64,000 nucleotides of DNA from JAJEEA01 sp965243615 (lineage in GTDB: Bacteria > Acidobacteriota > Vicinamibacteria > Vicinamibacterales > UBA8438). The translations under genes were made by a program, and so were the position numbers. Below the pieces are notes generated by a model. That model saw only the letters and a program-made list of their open reading frames with translations, did not search any database and was not told the DNA's origin. Location: contig CBDEVO010000003.1 in assembly GCA_965243615.1 (NCBI GenBank), positions 1,674,001 through 1,738,000 of the forward strand, given 5' to 3'. The stretch's first letter is position 1. Every line of letters starts with the position of its first letter. Below, piece by piece: positions 8,656 to 18,053 of the stretch.

Positions 8656-9843
8656 ATGACGAGTGGAACGAGCCCCCGGGAGACGACCCGCAGGGAGATG
8701 ATGAAGCAGAGCCTGGCGCTGGCCGGGGCGGGGGCGCTCGGCGTGCACGGGTGGACCCTGCCGGCCTTGGCCCAGGACGAGACGCCGGTGCCGTTCACCG
8801 ACGTGCCGGACGGCTTCGGCCAGCCGAACCCGGCTGCCGCCATCCGCATCTACGACGTCCGGAACATCGACGGCCCCTACACGCCGGCCGACTCGTTCTA
8901 CACCATCCAGCACTTCGGCAAGCCGGTCATCGACGCCGAGGGGTTCAGCCTCGGCGTGTCCGGCCTCGTCGACCGGCCCGCGACGCTGACCCTCGACGAC
9001 CTGCGGGGCATGGACAGCATCGAGATCGACGCCGGCTACGAGTGCTCGGGCAACTCGCGGCGGCTCATCCAGGGGCTGGCGAGCAACGGCCGGTGGACGG
9101 GGGTGCCGCTGCGCGCGGTGCTCGATCTGGTCGGGGTGCAGCCGGCGGCGCGCGAGGTCGTGTTCTTCGGCGCCGACAAGGGCCCCGAGACGGTCGACTT
9201 CCGCGGGACCCCCTACGAGATCGACCAGCCGTTCGCCCGCAGCCTCTCGCTCGCCGACGGAATGACCACCGGCCCGCTGCTCGCCTACGCGCTGAACGGG
9301 GCGCCCCTGACGGTCGAGCAGGGCGCGCCGTTGCGGCTCCTCGTGCCGGGCTGGTACGGCGTGACCAACGTGAAGTGGCTCTCCCACATCCGCGTGCAGT
9401 CCGAGCGGTTCCTCGGCAAGTGGCAGGCGCGGTGGTACCGCACCCTGTGGTCGGAAGAGATCGGCGGCGAGACGGTGTGGCACGAGACCGAGGTGTCGCG
9501 GCTGCGCGTCAAGTCGGTCATCGCGCGGGTGACCCGGGTCGGCGACCGCCACGAGGTGCTGGGCTTCGTGCTGCACGACGGCACGCCGCTGCGCGGCGTG
9601 CAGGTGAAGGTGGACGACGGCGCCTGGCAGGCGGCGACGCTCGACCCTTCGACCGGCGGCCAGTACTCGTGGAAGCTGTTCCGGTTCGCGTGGGACGGCG
9701 CCACCCCGGGCGAGCACACCCTGGTGTCGCGCGTCACCGACGTCGACGGCAACGTGCAGCCGACGAGCGAGGAGCTGTCGGCCATCAAGCAGACCGGCCT
9801 CGAGGACAACTCGCAGTTCCCGAGGACGGTGATGATCGGCTGA
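8656..9843 (+). CDS. Sulfite-oxidase-family molybdopterin oxidoreductase
   Basis: 395-residue periplasmic molybdoenzyme of the sulfite oxidase fold. A twin-arginine-like leader (RREMMKQSLALAGAGAL) precedes the oxidoreductase domain. GYECSGNSRR supplies C130, the expected thiolate ligand to molybdenum. The C-terminal third (from about VKSVIARVTRVGDRHEV) matches the immunoglobulin-like Mo-cofactor dimerisation domain. There is no haem b5 domain and no fused cytochrome, so electrons must leave through a separate carrier. Haem-motif proteins are encoded next door. ATG 8656 is chosen over GTG 8653 because GGAAGGAG lies six bases upstream. The substrate cannot be read from sequence; sulfite is one option among several. 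Confidence 0.85.
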   Translation: MTSGTSPRETTRREMMKQSLALAGAGALGVHGWTLPALAQDETPVPFTDVPDGFGQPNPAAAIRIYDVRNIDGPYTPADSFYTIQHFGKPVIDAEGFSLGVSGLVDRPATLTLDDLRGMDSIEIDAGYECSGNSRRLIQGLASNGRWTGVPLRAVLDLVGVQPAAREVVFFGADKGPETVDFRGTPYEIDQPFARSLSLADGMTTGPLLAYALNGAPLTVEQGAPLRLLVPGWYGVTNVKWLSHIRVQSERFLGKWQARWYRTLWSEEIGGETVWHETEVSRLRVKSVIARVTRVGDRHEVLGFVLHDGTPLRGVQVKVDDGAWQAATLDPSTGGQYSWKLFRFAWDGATPGEHTLVSRVTDVDGNVQPTSEELSAIKQTGLEDNSQFPRTVMIG

Positions 9844-9963
9844 GCGTCCACGATCGAGCGCCGGCAGGGAGCCCTGTCGTTTGCACGTGCTCCCGGGCGG
9901 CTTTCCGCGGCCCGGCGCTATACTGGAGGCTCCCGGAACCCGGAGAGCGAAGAGGTGACGGCC

Positions 9964-12357
9964 ATGCTGAAGCGAGGCATCGGTGCGGCGCTGGCGGCGG
10001 GAGTGGCGCTCGCCGCGTGGCCGGCGACCGCGGCGGGCGGACAGACCGAGGCCGGGCCGCCGTCGCGCGAGCTGTTCGACCGCTACTGCGTCACCTGCCA
10101 CAACCCGCGGCTGCTGACCGCCGGGCTCGACCTTGGCGCGGTGGACCCCACCGAGACCGCGGCCCATGCGCCGGTCCTCGAGAGGGTCGTCCACAAGCTG
10201 CGCACGGGGCAGATGCCGCCCGAGGGGCGGCCGCGCCCCGACGGGGCGGAGGTCGCCGCGTTCGTGACCCGCCTCGAGCATGCCCTCGACGGCGTGGCGG
10301 CGGCCGACCCGAACCCCGGCCGGGTGGCGTCGCGGCGGCTGAACCGCGTCGAGTACGTCAACGTCGTCGACGACCTGCTGGGCCTCGAGGTCAACGGCGA
10401 GGAGCTGCTGCCGTCCGACATGGCGGGGTTCGGCTTCGACAACAACGCCGAGGTGCTGTCGATCACGCCGGGGCTGATGTCGCGCTACATCACCGCCGCG
10501 ACCAAGATCAGCCGGGCCGCGGTGGGCAGCCCCGACATCCGCCCCGTCATGCAGCTCTACGAGGTGGGCTACGAGCAGCGCGACGTACGGGCCGGCGAGG
10601 ACCTGCCGTTCGCGACCCACGGCGGCCTCGCGGTGCGCCACCACTTCCCGCTCGACGGCGAGTACCTGTTCGCCATCCGCCTCAAGCGCAACGAGACCAT
10701 CGAGACCATCGACGGCATCGCCGAGAACGAGCACCAGATCGAGATCCGCATCGACCACGCCCTCGTCGAGCAGTTCGCCATCGGGGGCCGGTATCCCGGC
10801 CCCGACCCCGGGTCGCTCATCGCGGTGCCCGAGGACGACGTCGAGGGGCAGCGGCTGCACGAGTACCGCATGACGGCCGACCACGCCCTCGAGGTGCGGG
10901 TGCCGGTCGAGGCGGGCACCCGGCTGCTGTCGGTCGCGTTCACCGACTCGGCCCCGTCCCCGCATCCTCCCGGGCTGATGCCGGGCATCCACCAGGTGTT
11001 CGTCTCCGGGCCGTTCGACGGCGCGGTGCCCGATGACACCCCCAGCCGCCGGCGGATCTTCACGTGCTACCCGGAAGGCGTGGCGGACGAGGAGCCCTGC
11101 GCGCGCGCGATCATCGGCCGTCTCGCGCGCCGGGCCTACCGCCGGCCCGTCGAGCCCGAGGACGTCGAGCCCCTGCTGGGCCTCTACCGCGAGGGCCGGC
11201 GCGAGCGCGATTTCGACGCGGGAATAGAGCGGGCCCTCGAGGGCCTGCTGTCGATGCCGCAGTTCCTGATGCGGGTCGAGCGGCAGCCCGTCGACACCCC
11301 GGCCGGCGCGATTTACCGGCTGAGCGACCTCGAGCTGGCGACGCGGCTCTCGTTCTTCCTGTGGAAGAGCGTCCCGGACGACGAGCTGCTCGACCTCGCC
11401 GAGCGGGACGCCCTGAGCGAGCCCGACACGCTGGCCGCGCAGGTGCGCCGGATGCTCGCCGACCGGCGGGCCGAGCGGTTCATGGACGACTTCGCGGGCC
11501 AGTGGCTGCAGATGCGCAACATCTTCTCGCAGGACCCCGACGGCGCCCTCTTCGCCGGGTTCGACGACTCGCTGCGCAAGGCGATGGTCCGCGAGACGCA
11601 GCTCTTCTTCCGGAGCCAGGTGCGGGCCGACCGCCCCCTGCCGGACCTGCTGCGGGCCGACTACACGTTCCTCAACGAGCAGCTCGCGCGCCACTACGGC
11701 GTGGACGACCTCTACGGCACCCACTTCCGGCGCCACGAGTGGGAGGACGACCGCCGGCACGGGCTGCTCGGGCACGGAAGCCTGCTGACCGTCACCTCCT
11801 ACGCGAACCGGACGTCGGTGGTGCTGCGGGGCCTGTGGGTGCTCGAGACGCTGCTCGGCGCGCCCCCGCCGCCCCCGCCGCCCAACGTGCCGCCGCTGCC
11901 CGAGAGCGACCGCGCCCGGCCGACGTCGCTGCGCGAGCGCATGGAGCAGCACCGCGCCAGCCCCGTCTGCTCGAGCTGCCACGCCCGCATGGACCCGCTG
12001 GGCTTCGCGATGGAGCACTTCGACGCGGTCGGACGCTGGCGCGACAGCGACGGCGGGGCCGCGATCAACGCGACCATCGAGTGGAACGGCGCCACCGTCG
12101 ACAGCCCCCGCGCGTTCCGCGAGGGGCTGCTCGCGACGGGGCACGACTTCGTGCACACGGTGGTGGAGAAGATGATGATCTACGCCCTGGGCCGCGGCCT
12201 CGACTACTACGACGCCCCGACCCTGCGGCGGATCGTGCGGGACCTGGAGCACGACGACTACCGCTGGTCGTCGCTGGTCCTCGGCGTCGTCTCGAGCGAC
12301 CAGTTCCTCATGCGGCGCGCGCCCGAGGCGGAGGTCCTGGTCGACGCCCAGCCGTAG
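9964..12357 (+). CDS. Secreted DUF1592-family haem-binding protein (copy 2)
   Basis: 797-residue paralogue of the proteins at 139 and 49382. Signal peptide (about 1-25), CVTCH haem motif at residues 42-46, DUF1587-like RRLNRVEYVNVVDDLL, DUF1592 core LATRLSFFLWKSVPDDELLD, polyproline hinge GAPPPPPPPNVPPLP, and a second CxxCH in SPVCSSCHARMDPLGF. It ends with the DUF1585-like EKMMIYALGRGLDYYD. ATG 9964 fits the AGAGG ribosome site better than GTG 9955. The DUF1552 partner follows 27 bases downstream; unlike the other two copies there is no ATGA overlap and no ankyrin gene. A TATACT at 9919-9924 could be a -10 box but lacks a convincing -35. Confidence 0.9.
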   Translation: MLKRGIGAALAAGVALAAWPATAAGGQTEAGPPSRELFDRYCVTCHNPRLLTAGLDLGAVDPTETAAHAPVLERVVHKLRTGQMPPEGRPRPDGAEVAAFVTRLEHALDGVAAADPNPGRVASRRLNRVEYVNVVDDLLGLEVNGEELLPSDMAGFGFDNNAEVLSITPGLMSRYITAATKISRAAVGSPDIRPVMQLYEVGYEQRDVRAGEDLPFATHGGLAVRHHFPLDGEYLFAIRLKRNETIETIDGIAENEHQIEIRIDHALVEQFAIGGRYPGPDPGSLIAVPEDDVEGQRLHEYRMTADHALEVRVPVEAGTRLLSVAFTDSAPSPHPPGLMPGIHQVFVSGPFDGAVPDDTPSRRRIFTCYPEGVADEEPCARAIIGRLARRAYRRPVEPEDVEPLLGLYREGRRERDFDAGIERALEGLLSMPQFLMRVERQPVDTPAGAIYRLSDLELATRLSFFLWKSVPDDELLDLAERDALSEPDTLAAQVRRMLADRRAERFMDDFAGQWLQMRNIFSQDPDGALFAGFDDSLRKAMVRETQLFFRSQVRADRPLPDLLRADYTFLNEQLARHYGVDDLYGTHFRRHEWEDDRRHGLLGHGSLLTVTSYANRTSVVLRGLWVLETLLGAPPPPPPPNVPPLPESDRARPTSLRERMEQHRASPVCSSCHARMDPLGFAMEHFDAVGRWRDSDGGAAINATIEWNGATVDSPRAFREGLLATGHDFVHTVVEKMMIYALGRGLDYYDAPTLRRIVRDLEHDDYRWSSLVLGVVSSDQFLMRRAPEAEVLVDAQP

Positions 12358-12384
12358 AGCTTTCGGTACCTCTGGAGAATGGCC

Positions 12385-13734
12385 ATGTTCATCACTCGCA
12401 CGCATCTGCCCCGCCGTACCGTGCTGCGCGGCCTCGGCGCCACCGTGGCGCTGCCGCTGCTCGACGCCATGGTCCCGGCCGCGACCGCGCAGAGCCGGAC
12501 CGCCGCCGCGCCCATCAAGCGCTTCGGCGTGTTCTACGTCCCCAACGGGATGTCGATGCCCTACTGGTACCCGCGGCACGCGCCGGGCAAGCTCGACAGC
12601 CTGCCGCCGACGCTGCGCTCGCTCGAGCCGTTCCGCGACCGCGTGACGATCTGCGGCGGCCTCGACGACGAGCCGGCCAACCTCGTCAGGGGCGGCGGCG
12701 ACCACGCCCGGTCCGCCGGCACCTTCCTGACCTGCGTGCCCTACAAGATGACGAACGGGGCCGACGTCTCGAACGCGGTCTCGGTGGACCAGATCGCGGC
12801 CCGCGAGCTGCAGAACGAGACCCAGCTCGCGTCGCTCGAGCTCGGCATCGAGTCGAACGCGATGGTCGGCAACTGCGACGGCGGCGCGAGTTGCGCCTAC
12901 ACCAACACCATCGCGTGGCGGACGCCGACCACCCCGCTGCCCATCGAGAACGACCCGCGGGCGGTGTTCGAGCGGCTGTTCGGCACCAGCGGCAGCACCG
13001 ACCCCGAGGCGCGGCGGGCCCGCATGCGGCGCGACCGGAGCATCCTCGACCTCGTCAACGACGAGCTGCGCGGGCTCGGAACGGTCCTGGGGCCGGGCGA
13101 CCAGGCCAGGCTCGACGAGTACGTCGAGGCGGTCCGCGACATCGAGCGTCGCATCACGATGGCCGAGGAGCAGAGCGCCCGCGAGCTGCCGGTGGTCGAC
13201 CAGCCCGTCGGGGTGCCGAGCGACTACGCCGAGCACGCCAAGCTCATGATGGACCTGCTGGCCCTCGCCTACCAGACGGACCTCACCCGCATCAGCACGT
13301 TCATGCTCGCACGCGAGGTGAGCGGCCGCGCCTATCCCGAGATAGGGGTGCCCGACTCGCACCACCCGCTCTCGCATCACCAGGACGAGCCGGCCAAGCT
13401 GAACCGGCTGCACCTCATCAACGAGTACCACTTCCAGCAGTTCGCGTATCTCGTGGCCAAGCTCGACGCCATCCCCGAGGGCGACGGCTCGATGCTCGAC
13501 TCGACGCTGTTCCTCTACGGCACCGGCATCAGCGACAGCAACACGCACTTCCACGACGATCTGCCCGTGGCCCTCGTCGGGGGGCAGAACGCCGGCATCA
13601 CCGGGGGCCGCTACGTCCGCTATCCCCAGGACACGCCGCTCGCCAACCTGCACGTCACGATTCTCGAGTGGCTGGGCACGCCGGTCGAGGCGTTCGGCGA
13701 CAGCAACGGCAAGCTCGGCCGGTTGACGGCGTAG
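12385..13734 (+). CDS. DUF1552 secreted protein (copy 2)
   Basis: 449-residue DUF1552 protein paired with the DUF1592 gene upstream. The N-terminus carries the twin-arginine-like leader LPRRTVLRGLGATVALPLL, then KRFGVFYVPNGMSMPYWYP. Histidine-rich conserved stretches (DSHHPLSHHQDEP, NEYHFQQFAY) and SNTHFHDDLPVALVGG resemble the other two copies. The start at ATG 12385 is taken because GGAG at 12374-12377 is seven bases away; ATG 12379 would be too close. A hairpin-like inverted repeat follows the stop. Function unknown. Confidence 0.88.
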   Translation: MFITRTHLPRRTVLRGLGATVALPLLDAMVPAATAQSRTAAAPIKRFGVFYVPNGMSMPYWYPRHAPGKLDSLPPTLRSLEPFRDRVTICGGLDDEPANLVRGGGDHARSAGTFLTCVPYKMTNGADVSNAVSVDQIAARELQNETQLASLELGIESNAMVGNCDGGASCAYTNTIAWRTPTTPLPIENDPRAVFERLFGTSGSTDPEARRARMRRDRSILDLVNDELRGLGTVLGPGDQARLDEYVEAVRDIERRITMAEEQSARELPVVDQPVGVPSDYAEHAKLMMDLLALAYQTDLTRISTFMLAREVSGRAYPEIGVPDSHHPLSHHQDEPAKLNRLHLINEYHFQQFAYLVAKLDAIPEGDGSMLDSTLFLYGTGISDSNTHFHDDLPVALVGGQNAGITGGRYVRYPQDTPLANLHVTILEWLGTPVEAFGDSNGKLGRLTA

Positions 13735-13744
13735 GGGGGGGCGG

Positions 13745-13773
13745 GCCCTGGAACGGCGCGACGTTCCCAGGGC
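13745..13773 (+). terminator. Terminator-like hairpin after DUF1552 copy 2
   Basis: GCCCTGGAAC, an eight-base loop, then GTTCCCAGGGC: about ten base pairs with one bulge, ten bases past the stop codon. No T-run follows, so intrinsic termination is plausible but not proven. Confidence 0.4.
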
Positions 13774-13918
13774 TCGGTCGGCAATCGGAGCCGTCGGGCG
13801 GCGGCCGTCGGGCGAGGAGTCGTCGCCCGCACGACGGGGAGAACCTCTCCAGGATTGGGCGAGCGGGGGCGGAGCGGCGGGGTGCCTGCTGCTCCCCCCC
13901 CTTGCCCGGAATCACGAC

Positions 13919-14467
13919 ATGCCGCATCTACAGTCACCGGCAGCCCGTGCCGCGGCCTCCCGTCCCACCGGTCGTCGATTGCGACGGCGCGTCCACCGAG
14001 GGTTTCCGAGACCCGCCCTCGTTGCGGCCGCGGCCGCCCTGGCCGCGGCCGTCCTGCTCCTCCCGGCGGCGTCGTCCGGCCAGCAGGGCCCCTACCCCAT
14101 CTTCACCGAGGCGCATCTCGACGCCACCATGACCACGCTCGGCCCCAACGTGGCCGGCGTGCGCGCCGCGCTCGCCGCGGGCGACTACTCCACCGCCAAG
14201 GAGCGGGCCATCCGGTCCCGCGAGCAGCTCGCCACGACCATCACGTTCTGGCGCGACCGCGACCGGGACGACGCCGTGGGCTGGCTGCGGACGGCCCTCG
14301 ACCGGCTCGACGCCCTCGACACCGCGCTCTCCGTCGAGTCGGTGGACGCGCCGGCGGTCGTGGCGATGGGAGACGAGATCGCCGAAGCCTGCAACGCCTG
14401 CCACGCGGTGTACCGCGAGCTCGACGGCGACGGCGGCTACCGGGTGAACACCAGCGTACTCCCCTGA
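13919..14467 (+). CDS. Cytochrome c'-like (class II) haem protein
   Basis: About 182 residues. A hydrophobic export segment (LVAAAAALAAAVLLLPAAS) is followed by a largely helical region and a haem-binding CNACH at residues 158-162, close to the C-terminus. A C-terminal CxxCH on a short helical protein is the hallmark of class II cytochromes (c' and c-556). Helix-forming stretches such as AKERAIRSREQLATTITFW fit a four-helix bundle. ATG 13919 gives an unusually long positively charged leader; a later start could be real, but I see no better ribosome site. It may serve as periplasmic electron carrier for the nearby Mo enzyme or DUF1592 proteins (inference from neighbourhood). Confidence 0.78.
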   Translation: MPHLQSPAARAAASRPTGRRLRRRVHRGFPRPALVAAAAALAAAVLLLPAASSGQQGPYPIFTEAHLDATMTTLGPNVAGVRAALAAGDYSTAKERAIRSREQLATTITFWRDRDRDDAVGWLRTALDRLDALDTALSVESVDAPAVVAMGDEIAEACNACHAVYRELDGDGGYRVNTSVLP

Positions 14468-14625
14468 GCTGCGGTGTGGCCGCCGCTGACGGGTCGACTC
14501 CTGCACCGACGCGGATTGTCGCCAACGCGGGTTGCCGTTTCGAGAGCCCCGGATTCAAGGACGGCCGTCCATCCGGGCCGGGCCGGCGGCATCCCGCTGG
14601 AACGCCTCTTGCTTCAGCAGTGCGG

Positions 14626-14634
14626 TGATACGAT
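14626..14634 (+). promoter_or_regulatory. Extended -10 promoter for small membrane gene
   Basis: TGATACGAT fits an extended -10 (TGn followed by TACGAT). It lies 28 bases before the ATG at 14663, with a GGAGGG ribosome site in between. The -35 is weak, as is common with extended -10 elements. Confidence 0.4.
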
Positions 14635-14662
14635 GGCGTGACAGAGTTCGGGAGGGTTGGAG

Positions 14663-14902
14663 ATGAAGGTGTTCGCGGCCGAGACGTTCAAGGCTCACAT
14701 GACGGCCGATGCCGATCCGGTGGCCGCTCTCGAGGCGGCGGAAGAGCTGGGCGAAACCCACGTCACGTTGCGGGTCTACATGAGGTTGGTCGGTTGGTTG
14801 GTCATAGCGATGGTCGCCGGGTTCGGTGCGGTCGCTGCGATTCTCTGGAGGGTCCTGGAGAATCTGGCGGAAGTGACGGCAGTGCTCCGGGCCATCGACT
14901 GA
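14663..14902 (+). CDS. Small single-span membrane protein, unknown
   Basis: 79-residue protein with a soluble acidic helix (DADPVAALEAAEELGE) and one clear membrane segment (LVGWLVIAMVAGFGAVAAIL), ending in a short helix. GGAGGG six bases before ATG 14663 decides the start over TTG 14657. It resembles other tiny helix-plus-membrane-span proteins such as the one at 48980, but I cannot assign a family. The good ribosome site and the promoter-like sequence support it being real. Confidence 0.6.
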   Translation: MKVFAAETFKAHMTADADPVAALEAAEELGETHVTLRVYMRLVGWLVIAMVAGFGAVAAILWRVLENLAEVTAVLRAID

Positions 14903-14942
14903 CCTGGCGAGGCTCCTCTGCCCATCCAGCCGCAGGAGCGAA

Positions 14943-15257
14943 ATGCTGAGGTTCCTTGTCGCGGTGGTCGTGGTCCTCGCCGTCCTGGCGGCGGGCGCGT
15001 TGATCGTTGCAGCGCTCGCATCGCGGGTGGCGCCGCTGGCGGCCAGGCTCGAAGCCCGGTGGGCCCGCCGCTCCGGGGCGGCCGGGAGCGCCCGGGGCAA
15101 CGCCGCCATGCTCGCCGCGATGCCAGGGGACGAACCTTCGGCCGACGGCGATCCCTCCGCTGACGAAAGCGCCGCCGGCGCCGGTGGTTTCGCTGCCGGC
15201 GGTGGTTTCGGAGACGGCGGTGCGGGCGCCGTGGATGGCGGAGACGGCGGCGGTTGA
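14943..15257 (+). CDS. Small membrane protein with Gly/Asp-rich tail, hypothetical
   Basis: 104 residues: an N-terminal hydrophobic segment (LVAVVVVLAVLAAGALIVAAL), an Ala/Arg-rich middle, and a low-complexity tail of Gly, Asp and Ala ending in GAVDGGDGGG. CAGGAGCGAA precedes the ATG. It follows the other small membrane gene by 40 bases and may be cotranscribed. Function unknown; the low-complexity tail makes chance coding in this GC-rich DNA a real alternative. Confidence 0.45.
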   Translation: MLRFLVAVVVVLAVLAAGALIVAALASRVAPLAARLEARWARRSGAAGSARGNAAMLAAMPGDEPSADGDPSADESAAGAGGFAAGGGFGDGGAGAVDGGDGGG

Positions 15258-16049
15258 CGGGTACTACCGGGCGTTCGGGATGATCCCGAGCTGCAGGTCA
15301 CCTTCCGCAAGTGGGGCTACCGTTGATCCCGGGTACGGGGGCCGCGCGGTCCGCGACCAATCGACGGTTGCGCGAACACGGAAGCCGTCTCACGCTCGCT
15401 CGCGCTCGGCTTGCGCCCCATCTGCCGCCACGAGCCCCGGTGGGCTGACGGCCGCCCGTTCTTCACCGTCATCGTCGGTCAGTCCGGCCGGGTCATCCGC
15501 ACCCGGCCGCGCCCCGACGCCGAACATGCCGGGACGGACCACGTTGCGCCGCATGGCGTGACGGCACCCCTTCGGCGTCCCCGACGGGCGCATCCTGGGC
15601 CTCCGCAGGGCGGCTACCCGACCCGAACCGAACAACGGGGCATCTGCGACGCGCCCCGCGTCGACTCGCATCCGGGCGGCGTCCGCAAGACGATCATCCG
15701 AGGCTCCCTGTCACGACCCTGGGCACCCCTGGAGTGCCACTCCGTCGGTTTCCCGTCAGCGTAGGTCATGTGATAATTCGGTGAGAGGACTGCTGTAATC
15801 CGGTCTATTCATCACCCTGTTGTCACGTGAAACCTGCAACGACTCCCGCCGATCCTGCGCCTTGGAGACCGAGGCCCCGTCTTCCGTGACCTGTCGGTGG
15901 CGGCGCGGCGAGGAGGCGTCGACGGCAGGACTCCCCGGGAGACGCCTGTCGTCGCCGGCGCGGCTCTGCCCACATCCGGAAGGTGATCGAGGGGGCGACG
16001 AGCGCCCAGCCCGGACCGGTGCGCCGCGCCCCCTTCCGCAGGAGGGTCC
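15258..16049. other. 792-base stretch without a convincing gene
   Basis: Only short overlapping frames with Arg/Pro/Gly-rich shadow-like translations are present on both strands, without ribosome sites. The part around 15765-15830 is AT-richer and contains TGTGATAAT (GATAAT at 15772-15777), a possible extended -10 for the regulator that starts at 16050, about 270 bases on. I see no σ54 -24/-12 motif and no structured RNA that I recognise. Confidence 0.5.
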
Positions 16050-17942
16050 GTGAACTCACGCGTGCTGGTCGTGGACGATCAGGAGCAGATCCACGACGAC
16101 TTCCGCGAGATGCTGCTGCCGCGGCGCACGACGGCGGCGTCCGACGACCTGGTGGCGGCCTTCATGGACCCGCCGAGCCGCCCGTCCAGGGCATGGTTGC
16201 CGCCGCTCGATCTGCGGCACGCGCGGACGGGGGAGGAAGGCTGCGCCGCCGTCAGGCAGGCGCACGAGCGCAACGAGCCCATCGCCGTCGCCTTCGTCGA
16301 CGTACGCATGCCGCCGGGCATCGACGGGGTCGAGGCGGTGCGCCGCATGCGGGGCGTCGACCGCGACCTCGAGGTCGTCATCATGACGGCCTACTCCGAC
16401 AAGCCGCTCTCCGCCATCATCGGCGACGTGGACCTGCTGCACAAGCTCCTGTACATCCGCAAGCCCTTCGCGCGCGAGGAAGTCCAGCAGATCAGCCTGT
16501 CGCTGGTGAAGAAGTGGAACCTCGAGCGTCAGCTCGCCGAGGGGCGCCGCCAGCTCACCGACTCTCACCGGCGCCTCGAGGCCGTGCTCGACGCGACCGG
16601 CGACGCCATCGCGATGTACGACCGGACCGAACGGCTGGTCTTCGCCAACCGATGGTACGAGGCGCTGCTGGACCTGCCCCCCGACGAGCTGCGCGAGCTG
16701 TCGCTGAGCGCCGCCGCGGGGCGGTTCCGGGAATGCTCGCCGGAGTTCCGGGTGCCGAATCGGCTCACGTCGGCGGGCTCGAGCGCGCGCTCGCGCGTGG
16801 TGGAGCCGCACCCGCCCCGTACCGGGGCGCCGGGCGCGGCGCTGTTCCACCAGTTCACGCAGCCCGTGTCCGACGGCGGCGGCGAGCGGATGGGCGATCT
16901 GGTCGTCTACCGGGACGTGTCGGGAGAGCTCGAGATCGAGCGGATGAGGGCCGAGGTCGGCCGGCTGCGGTCGGAGCTCGAGACGACCTACGCCTTCGAC
17001 GGGATCATCGGGTCGAGCCCGGGGATGCGCAGGGTGAGCGAGCTCATGCGGCGGGTCGTCGACAGCGACGTCAGCGTGCTCGTGACGGGCGAGAGCGGCA
17101 CCGGCAAGGAGCTCGTCGCCCGGGCCCTGCACTTCAACGGGCCGCGCAGCAAGGGTCCGTTCGTCGCCGTCAACTGCGCCTCGGTGCCCGAGACCCTCAT
17201 CGAGACCGAGATGTTCGGGCACGAGCGGGGCGCGTTCTCCGGCGCGACGGCGCAACGCTTGGGGTGCTTCGAGCAGGCCGACGGCGGCACGCTGCTGCTC
17301 GACGAGATCGGCGACATGCCCCTCGTCCTGCAGGCCAAGCTGCTGCGGGTGCTGCAGGAGCGCGAGATCCGGCGGGTGGGCGGCAGGACCACCATCCCCG
17401 TCGATGTCCGCGTGGTCGCGTCGACGCACCGCGACCTGGAAGCCGCCATGCGCGAAGGCGCGTTCCGCGAGGACCTGTTCTATCGCCTCGCGGTGTTCCC
17501 CGTCGAGGTGCCGCCGCTGCGGATGCGGCGGGAGGACATCCCGCTGCTGGCCGAGCACTTCCGCAAGAAGCACGCCGATCGGCTCGGCGTCTCGGTGCGC
17601 GCCATCTCCGCCGCCGCCATCGCCCTGCTGGCGCGGCACGACTGGCCCGGCAACGTGCGCGAGCTCGAGAACGTCATCTGCCGCAGCCTCGTGATGGAGA
17701 CGTCCGACGTGCTCCAGGCGGCCACGCTTCCGCCCGAGCTGGGGCCGCCCGCCGCCACGCCTGGAGCGCCGGCCGCGCCCCCGACCGCGGGGACCCTGGC
17801 CGACCTGGAGCGGCAGGCGATTGCCGAGGCCGTCCAGCAGTCGGGCAACAACCTGACCCGCGCCGCCAGCGCCCTCGGCATCGACCGGACCACCCTGCAC
17901 CGGAAGCTGAAGAAGCACGGCCTCCGCGACGCCCGGGCCTGA
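16050..17942 (+). CDS. NtrC-type σ54-dependent response regulator (REC-PAS-AAA-Fis)
   Basis: 630-residue transcription activator. Receiver domain with acidic pocket VLVVDDQ (D9, D10), phosphoacceptor D84 in FVDVRMPPGIDG and a conserved YIRKPF lysine. A PAS-like sensor (about 180-300) contains DATGDAIAMYDRTERLVFAN. The AAA+ domain has Walker A GESGTGKE (347-354), the σ54-contact loop GAFSGA (394-399), Walker B GGTLLLDEIGD and R-fingers near FREDLFYRL. It ends in a Fis-type helix-turn-helix (NNLTRAASALGIDRTTLHRK). GTG 16050 follows GGAGGG, with only three bases of spacing. The loop reads GAFSGA rather than the usual GAFTGA. No kinase adjoins it; the histidine kinase at 28305 is a candidate partner (inference). 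Confidence 0.92.
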   Translation: MNSRVLVVDDQEQIHDDFREMLLPRRTTAASDDLVAAFMDPPSRPSRAWLPPLDLRHARTGEEGCAAVRQAHERNEPIAVAFVDVRMPPGIDGVEAVRRMRGVDRDLEVVIMTAYSDKPLSAIIGDVDLLHKLLYIRKPFAREEVQQISLSLVKKWNLERQLAEGRRQLTDSHRRLEAVLDATGDAIAMYDRTERLVFANRWYEALLDLPPDELRELSLSAAAGRFRECSPEFRVPNRLTSAGSSARSRVVEPHPPRTGAPGAALFHQFTQPVSDGGGERMGDLVVYRDVSGELEIERMRAEVGRLRSELETTYAFDGIIGSSPGMRRVSELMRRVVDSDVSVLVTGESGTGKELVARALHFNGPRSKGPFVAVNCASVPETLIETEMFGHERGAFSGATAQRLGCFEQADGGTLLLDEIGDMPLVLQAKLLRVLQEREIRRVGGRTTIPVDVRVVASTHRDLEAAMREGAFREDLFYRLAVFPVEVPPLRMRREDIPLLAEHFRKKHADRLGVSVRAISAAAIALLARHDWPGNVRELENVICRSLVMETSDVLQAATLPPELGPPAATPGAPAAPPTAGTLADLERQAIAEAVQQSGNNLTRAASALGIDRTTLHRKLKKHGLRDARA

Positions 17943-18053
17943 CTGCCCGGCCCTGGCAAACGGCGGCCTGACCCCGTCCACCGGCGGGCCGCGCTCGGGC
18001 CACGCCACGGCGGCACACTCCCGGCGCTGGCCGGAGGCGCCGTGAATCGCGGT

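Noticed and set aside
9919..9924. TATACT before DUF1592 copy 2 as a promoter
   Set aside because: No acceptable -35 at 15-19 bases; the nearest candidate (TTGCAC) is 32 bases away.
4978..13653. A 2891-codon minus-strand open frame across several genes
   Set aside because: Antisense to well-supported genes; Arg/Val/His-rich composition and lack of any domain show it is a GC-driven shadow.
15258..15326. Short frame ending in PELQVTFRKWGYR before a stop
   Set aside because: It could be the remains of a gene's C-terminus, but too short to support and its upstream frame is closed by a stop.
15390..15764. Overlapping frames on both strands in the 15.3-16.0 kb gap
   Set aside because: No ribosome site, Pro/Arg-rich shadow-like composition, no recognisable domain.
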